Assembly (NCBI GenBank): GCA_046730475.1
Contig: JBKPIY010000017.1
Span: 1 to 46,967 of the forward strand
Source of the DNA: JBKPIY01 sp046730475
GTDB taxonomy: Bacteria; Actinomycetota; Thermoleophilia; Solirubrobacterales; 70-9
DNA: 46,967 nucleotides
Direction: 5' to 3'
Shown here: positions 43,331 through 46,967 of the stretch, piece by piece
How positions within the stretch are numbered: the stretch's first letter is position 1
How the letters are laid out: each line of letters starts with the position of its first letter
The notes under the pieces: model-generated
Told to the model about the DNA's origin: nothing
Database searches by the model: none
What the model saw: only the letters and a program-made list of their open reading frames with translations
Translations under genes and position numbers: made by a program

Positions 43331-44719
43331 ATGGCGGAGAGACCGGGAGGACCGGGGGGAAGCGCTGGGATGTTGAGCCTGGACGAGCTCGAGAAGGAAG
43401 GAAAGGACGGGGCGATCGATACGGTCGTCGCGGCCTTCACCGACATGCAGGGGCGGCTATTCGGCAAGCGGATCCAGGTCGAGTACTTCCTCGACGAGGT
43501 CACCGGGCACGGGATCGAGGGGTGCGACTACCTGCTTGCGCTCGACATGGAGATGGAGCCGGTACCCGGCTACGAGCTCGCCAACTGGGAGAAGGGCTAC
43601 GGAGACTTCGGGATCGCGCCGGACATCTCGACCCTGCGACGGATCCCGTGGCTCGACCGCACCGCGCTCGTGATCTGCGACGTGGTCGACCACCACGGCG
43701 CTCCTGTCTACGCGTCCCCGCGCCAGATCCTGATCCGCCAGTACGAGCGGGCGGCCGAGATGGGCTACACGCCGCTGTTCGCCTCCGAGCTCGAGTTCTT
43801 CCTCTACAAGGAGAGCTACTCGGAGGCCTGGGAGAAGGGCTTCCGCGACCTCACCCCGACGATCCCGTACATCCTCGACTACCACATCCTCGCCACCACC
43901 ATGGACGAGGCCTACCTGGGACCGATCCGTCGCGGGATGCAGGGCGCCGGGATCCCGGTCGAGTTCTCCAAGGGCGAGGCCTGGCATGGCCAGCACGAGG
44001 TCAACGTCCGTTACGCCGACGCGATCACCTCGGCCGATCGCCACTCGATCTACAAGAACGGGGTCAAGGAGATCGCCTTCCTCAACGACATCTCGGCGAC
44101 CTTCATGGCCAAGACCTCAGAGAAGGACATCGGGAGCTCCTGCCACATCCACTCGAGCCTGGTCGGCGATGACGGCAAGAACGCGTTGGTGGATGGAGAC
44201 GGCGATGAGAACGACACCTTCCGCCACTACCTCGGCGGCATGCGGGCCCACGTCCGCGAGCTGGCGCTGTTCATCGCTCCGTCGATCAACTCCTACAAGC
44301 GTTACGCGGCCGAGAGCTGGGCGCCGACCTCGGTCTCCTGGGGCCGCGACAACCGCACCTGCGGCTTTCGGATCGTCGGCCACGACCAGTCTCGGCGGGT
44401 CGAGTGCCGGATCCCGGGCGCGGACGTCAATCCCTACCTCGGGTACGCGGCGCTGTTGGCGGCCGGCCTGGACGGGATCGAGAACCAGACCGACCCCGGC
44501 CCCGAGTTGAAGGGGAACGCGTACGAGGCGGCCGAGGCGGAGCCGTTCCCCTCGGCCCTGCGCGAGGCGCTCGAGCTGTGGGAGGGGAGCGATTTCGCCA
44601 AGCAGGCCTTTGGCGCCGAGGTCCAGGCCCACTACCTGAACTATGGCCGCTACGAGCAGAAGGAGTTCGACCAGGTGGTGACCGAATACGAGCGCCGCCG
44701 CATGTTCGAGCGCGGCTGA
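43331..44719 (+). CDS. Glutamine-synthetase-like ligase (PuuA/GlnA3-type candidate)
   Basis: 462-residue member of the glutamine synthetase fold, which joins glutamate to ammonia or to an amine with ATP. Motifs: FTDMQGRLFGKRIQ in the beta-grasp domain, ASELEFFLYKE (metal Glu), EWxHGQHEVN-like WHGQHEVNVRYADA, SSCHIHSSL, SYKRYAAESWAPTSVSWGRDNRT and ECRIPGADVNPYL. The ATG at 43331 has a strong AAGGAGGAG site. Divergence from housekeeping GlnA around the ammonium pocket, together with aldehyde dehydrogenase and PuuD-like neighbours, suggests glutamylation of an amine; this is inference. Confidence 0.85.
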   Translation: MAERPGGPGGSAGMLSLDELEKEGKDGAIDTVVAAFTDMQGRLFGKRIQVEYFLDEVTGHGIEGCDYLLALDMEMEPVPGYELANWEKGYGDFGIAPDISTLRRIPWLDRTALVICDVVDHHGAPVYASPRQILIRQYERAAEMGYTPLFASELEFFLYKESYSEAWEKGFRDLTPTIPYILDYHILATTMDEAYLGPIRRGMQGAGIPVEFSKGEAWHGQHEVNVRYADAITSADRHSIYKNGVKEIAFLNDISATFMAKTSEKDIGSSCHIHSSLVGDDGKNALVDGDGDENDTFRHYLGGMRAHVRELALFIAPSINSYKRYAAESWAPTSVSWGRDNRTCGFRIVGHDQSRRVECRIPGADVNPYLGYAALLAAGLDGIENQTDPGPELKGNAYEAAEAEPFPSALREALELWEGSDFAKQAFGAEVQAHYLNYGRYEQKEFDQVVTEYERRRMFERG

Positions 44720-44799
44720 GCTCTACCCCGGAGGAGGCTGCCCGGGCGGCCGCCGCCTGTCCCCTGTAACGGTCTCGCCGCCGGCGCGACTGAGCTGAG

Positions 44800-45342
44800 A
44801 TGAGAATCCCGCCGACCCTCCTCGTCGTGCCGGCGATCGCCACGATCCTGCTCGGGTGCGGAAGCGCCGGTGGCGGCGAAGCGCCGGCGTCGGGGCCCGA
44901 GGATGCCTCTGCCGCGCAGGACGCAGGCGCGTCGGCACTGGCCGCGTCGACGAGCGGGGCGAGCGCAGCCGAGGCCAAGGTTCGCCGGCGTGGGCCGAGG
45001 CTGAAGCTGGTCTCGAGCGACTACGGCCGCATCCTCGCCAACGGCCGCGGGCGGGCCGTCTACCTGTTCACGGCCGATTCCCGCCGGCACGGCACGTGTT
45101 ACGGCGCCTGCGCCGGGGCCTGGCCGCCCTACCTGGTGAAGCGAGCGCCCGTCGCCGAGGGGGTGCGGGCGAAGCTGCTGGGCACCACGAGGCGACGCGA
45201 CGGCCGCCGACAGGTGACCTACGCCGGGCACCCGCTCTACTACTACATCGCCGACAGCCCCGGCCGCATCCTCTGCCAGGACGTCGAGGAGTACGGCGGG
45301 CACTGGTACGTCGTTCGACGGACCGGCGACGCCGTCCGCTGA
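44800..45342 (+). CDS. Lipoprotein with YxFxxD secreted repeats
   Basis: 180 residues. Signal peptide MRIPPTLLVVPAIATILLGC with lipobox LLGC, so it should be lipid-anchored outside the membrane. An Ala/Ser-rich linker runs to about 60. Two copies of the Lipoprotein_15-type repeat follow: GRAVYLFTADSRRHGTCYGACAGAWPP and HPLYYYIADSPGRILCQD...WYVV, with paired Cys. This family is common in actinobacteria and has no settled function. No convincing Shine-Dalgarno is seen. It is flanked by amine-catabolism candidates but not clearly tied to them. Confidence 0.85.
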   Translation: MRIPPTLLVVPAIATILLGCGSAGGGEAPASGPEDASAAQDAGASALAASTSGASAAEAKVRRRGPRLKLVSSDYGRILANGRGRAVYLFTADSRRHGTCYGACAGAWPPYLVKRAPVAEGVRAKLLGTTRRRDGRRQVTYAGHPLYYYIADSPGRILCQDVEEYGGHWYVVRRTGDAVR

Positions 45343-45360
45343 ACGCCGTCGAAGCGGCCT

Positions 45361-46089
45361 CTAGGGGGCGCCCGGGGCGCCCGCCCCGCGTTCGACCAAG
45401 GCCGCGATCACCCGATCGCCCGGATCCTGTTCGGGATGCCAGAGGACGCCGAGGGCGAATCCCCGCTCCGGGAGCTCGATCGCCTCGACGGTGTCCTCGT
45501 CCTCGGCCCAGCCGCTGATCTCGATCCCCCGGCCGCGCTCCCCCACGCCCTGATGGTGGTGGCTCTTGACCGTGAGCCGCTCGGCCCCCGCCGCCCGGGC
45601 GGCGAGCGAGCCGGGCTGGAGGCGGACCCCGTGCTCCGCCCACTCCCCGAGGGCCGGGCGGTGGCGGTGGTGGCCGAGCCGCTCCGGGAGATGCTGCTCG
45701 AGGGTGCCACCGGCGGCGACGTTCATTACCTGCATCCCACGGCACACGCCGAGGACCGGGATGTCGCGCTCGAGCGCCCGTCGGGCAAGGGCGATCTCGA
45801 ACTCGTCGCGCTCGGGGTTCGTTCCCGTGGTCTCCGGGTGGGGATCGGATCCGTGGCTGGCGGCGTCGACGTCGGACCCACCGCCGAGGACCAGGGCGTC
45901 GAGGTGATCGAGGAGCTCGTCGGGGTGCTCGGCCGTGCGCCGGTCGGGCGGCAGCAGCGCCGCCATCCCTCCGGCCCGCTGGATCGCGACCGCGTACGCG
46001 AGCGGCAGCAGGGTGGCTGGCTGGCGCCGCCACGGCCCGTAGTCGGCATGCTCGACCGCGGCGCAGACGCCGATCAGGGGACGCCTCAT
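45361..46089 (-). CDS. Gamma-glutamyl-GABA hydrolase-like class I amidotransferase (PuuD type)
   Basis: 242-residue peptidase C26 protein. Motifs: RPLIGVCAAVEHADYGPW (start), ALVLGGGSDVD (66-76), nucleophile PVLGVCRGMQVMNVAAGGTL, VKSHHHQGVG and the His/Glu pair LGVLWHPEQD. PuuD enzymes release the gamma-glutamyl group from glutamyl-GABA, the closing step of the glutamylated putrescine route. The ATG lies exactly 6 bases after a TAAGTT box. It is convergent with the lipoprotein and divergent from an FAD oxidoreductase. Confidence 0.9.
   Translation of the reverse strand: MRRPLIGVCAAVEHADYGPWRRQPATLLPLAYAVAIQRAGGMAALLPPDRRTAEHPDELLDHLDALVLGGGSDVDAASHGSDPHPETTGTNPERDEFEIALARRALERDIPVLGVCRGMQVMNVAAGGTLEQHLPERLGHHRHRPALGEWAEHGVRLQPGSLAARAAGAERLTVKSHHHQGVGERGRGIEISGWAEDEDTVEAIELPERGFALGVLWHPEQDPGDRVIAALVERGAGAPGAP
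45366..45382. terminator. Hairpin at the lipoprotein/PuuD junction
   Basis: GGGCGCC-CGG-GGCGCCC is a perfect 7-pair stem 24 bases after the lipoprotein stop. It lies inside the last codons of the convergent hydrolase gene. No T-run follows. Confidence 0.3.
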
Positions 46090-46095
46090 GCACGG

Positions 46096-46101
46096 AACTT
46101 A
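46096..46101 (-). promoter_or_regulatory. -10 box of the PuuD-like gene, leaderless
   Basis: TAAGTT ends 6 bases before the ATG at 46089; no Shine-Dalgarno lies between. A TATGCT box on the other strand (46121-46126) may serve the divergent oxidoreductase. Confidence 0.45.
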
Positions 46102-46136
46102 GCTCGCGCCCTGGCGGGGATATGCTCGCTGGCCCC

Positions 46137-46967
46137 GTGAGCCGATCGCTTCGTGACGGCCCCCTCCCCGCCGGCCCGTTCGACGTCGCCATCATCGGTG
46201 CCGGCGTGGTCGGCGCCGCGATCGCACGCGAGCTCACCCTTCACGGTGCCTCCTGTCTCTTGCTCGAAGCGGGAAACGACGTCGGCGCCGGGACGAGCAA
46301 GGCGAACACGGCGATCATGCACACCGGCTTCGACGCCAAGCCGGGGACGGCGGAGGCCGCCCTGGTGAGGCGCGGCTACGAGCTTCTCGGCGCCTACGCC
46401 CGGCGCGTCGGAATCCCGACGGCGGTAACCGGGGCGCTGCTGGTCGCCTGGAGCCCGGAGCAGTTAACGGCCCTGACCGGGATCGAGGCGACCGCAATCG
46501 AGAACGGCTACCGGGAGGCTCGCCCGGTCGCGGTCGAGGAGCTCTACCGCCGCGAGCCCGCCCTCGGCCCGGGCGCCTGCGGCGCGCTGGAGATCCCCGG
46601 CGAGGGGATCCTGTGCCCGTTCACCACCACCCTGGCGCTCGCCACCGAAGCGGTCCTCGCCGGCTGCGAGTTGGCCCTCCGCGCGGGGGTGGTGGAGGTG
46701 GAGGAGGACGACCCCTTCCGGGTTCGGACCTCGCGGGGGACGGTCAGGTGCAGATACCTGGTGAACGCGGCCGGCCTCCGCAGCGACGAGATCGACGCGT
46801 TGCTCGGCCACCGCGACTTCACCGTCACCCCGCGCCGGGGCGAGCTGATCGTCTTCGATAAGCTTGCGCGCCCGTTGCTCAGGCACATCTTGCTCCCGGT
46901 GCCAACCGCGGCTACCAAGGGCGTGCTGCTCGCGCCGACCGTCTATGGCAACGTGCTGCTCGGGCCG
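46137..46967 (+). CDS. FAD-dependent oxidoreductase (DAO/GlpD family), 3' end outside window
   Basis: The first 277 codons of a DAO-superfamily flavoenzyme, open at the window edge. It has the FAD dinucleotide motif VAIIGAGVVGAAIARELT with the acidic LLLEAGNDVG end, GTSKANTAIMHTGFDAKPG as in GlpD and L-2-hydroxyglutarate oxidase relatives, and a second nucleotide strand RYLVNAAGLRSDEI. Glycerol-3-phosphate or 2-hydroxyacid oxidation is likeliest by family; amine oxidation (the PuuB role) would suit the neighbours but is unproven. GTG 46137 is used as start. Confidence 0.85.
   Translation, partial: MSRSLRDGPLPAGPFDVAIIGAGVVGAAIARELTLHGASCLLLEAGNDVGAGTSKANTAIMHTGFDAKPGTAEAALVRRGYELLGAYARRVGIPTAVTGALLVAWSPEQLTALTGIEATAIENGYREARPVAVEELYRREPALGPGACGALEIPGEGILCPFTTTLALATEAVLAGCELALRAGVVEVEEDDPFRVRTSRGTVRCRYLVNAAGLRSDEIDALLGHRDFTVTPRRGELIVFDKLARPLLRHILLPVPTAATKGVLLAPTVYGNVLLGP

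Overview
The window is very GC-rich, with codons that nearly always end in G or C. Start codons are often GTG, and many genes appear to lack a 5' leader (a TANNNT -10 box ends 6-8 bases before the start codon). It encodes a menaquinone (Men) pathway and near-complete branched-chain amino acid synthesis. This points to a high-GC Gram-positive actinobacterium. The secreted proteins and gene mix resemble the Solirubrobacterales/Thermoleophilia, but that placement is inference from style, not a search. I saw no tRNA, rRNA, CRISPR array, insertion sequence or prophage.

Layout. 1-2.7 kb: class A penicillin-binding protein (+), cut by the window edge and closed by a long hairpin. 2.8-19.4 kb: a long minus-strand run. 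Read in the direction of transcription it is a class V aminotransferase and serA (serine), an RTX-type secreted protein, a leucine leader peptide and leuA, a small exported protein, an XRE-cupin regulator, leuC, leuD, a Tam-like methyltransferase, leuB, ilvE, cimA, a DegT-type aminotransferase, argH and a 3-methyladenine DNA glycosylase. 19.6-20.2 kb: DUF4389 membrane protein (+). 20.2-31.0 kb: menaquinone and ilv genes interlock: menE-ilvC (-), menB-menA-menC-menD (+), and ilvB-ilvN-menF (-). 31.2-37.1 kb: a rifampin-phosphotransferase/PEP-synthase-like enzyme, a SnoaL-like protein, a decayed methyltransferase, and a P1B metal ATPase with a CPD motif. 37.4-40.4 kb: sulfoquinovose synthase, a DUF2304-glycosyltransferase fusion, a zinc-ribbon membrane protein, and the wreck of a type II NADH dehydrogenase. 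40.4-47 kb: a glutamine amidotransferase, then a set resembling gamma-glutamylated amine catabolism (SDR, aldehyde dehydrogenase, glutamine synthetase-like ligase, PuuD-like hydrolase, FAD oxidoreductase), plus a lipoprotein.

How it works together. CimA makes the isoleucine precursor from pyruvate. IlvBN, IlvC and IlvE serve all three branched-chain amino acids, and LeuA/C/D/B make leucine; ilvD is not in the window. The clearest new-looking element is upstream of leuA. A 19-residue leader peptide (MTSRLDSLALLLLLPLRGE) has five consecutive Leu codons, and the mRNA of those codons is a perfect 13-base complement of the leuA Shine-Dalgarno region. This suggests translational attenuation by ribosome stalling. 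A weaker Ile-containing leader followed by hairpins precedes cimA. A methyltransferase resembling trans-aconitate methyltransferase is coupled by 4-base overlaps between leuD and leuB, exactly where 3-isopropylmalate is made and used.
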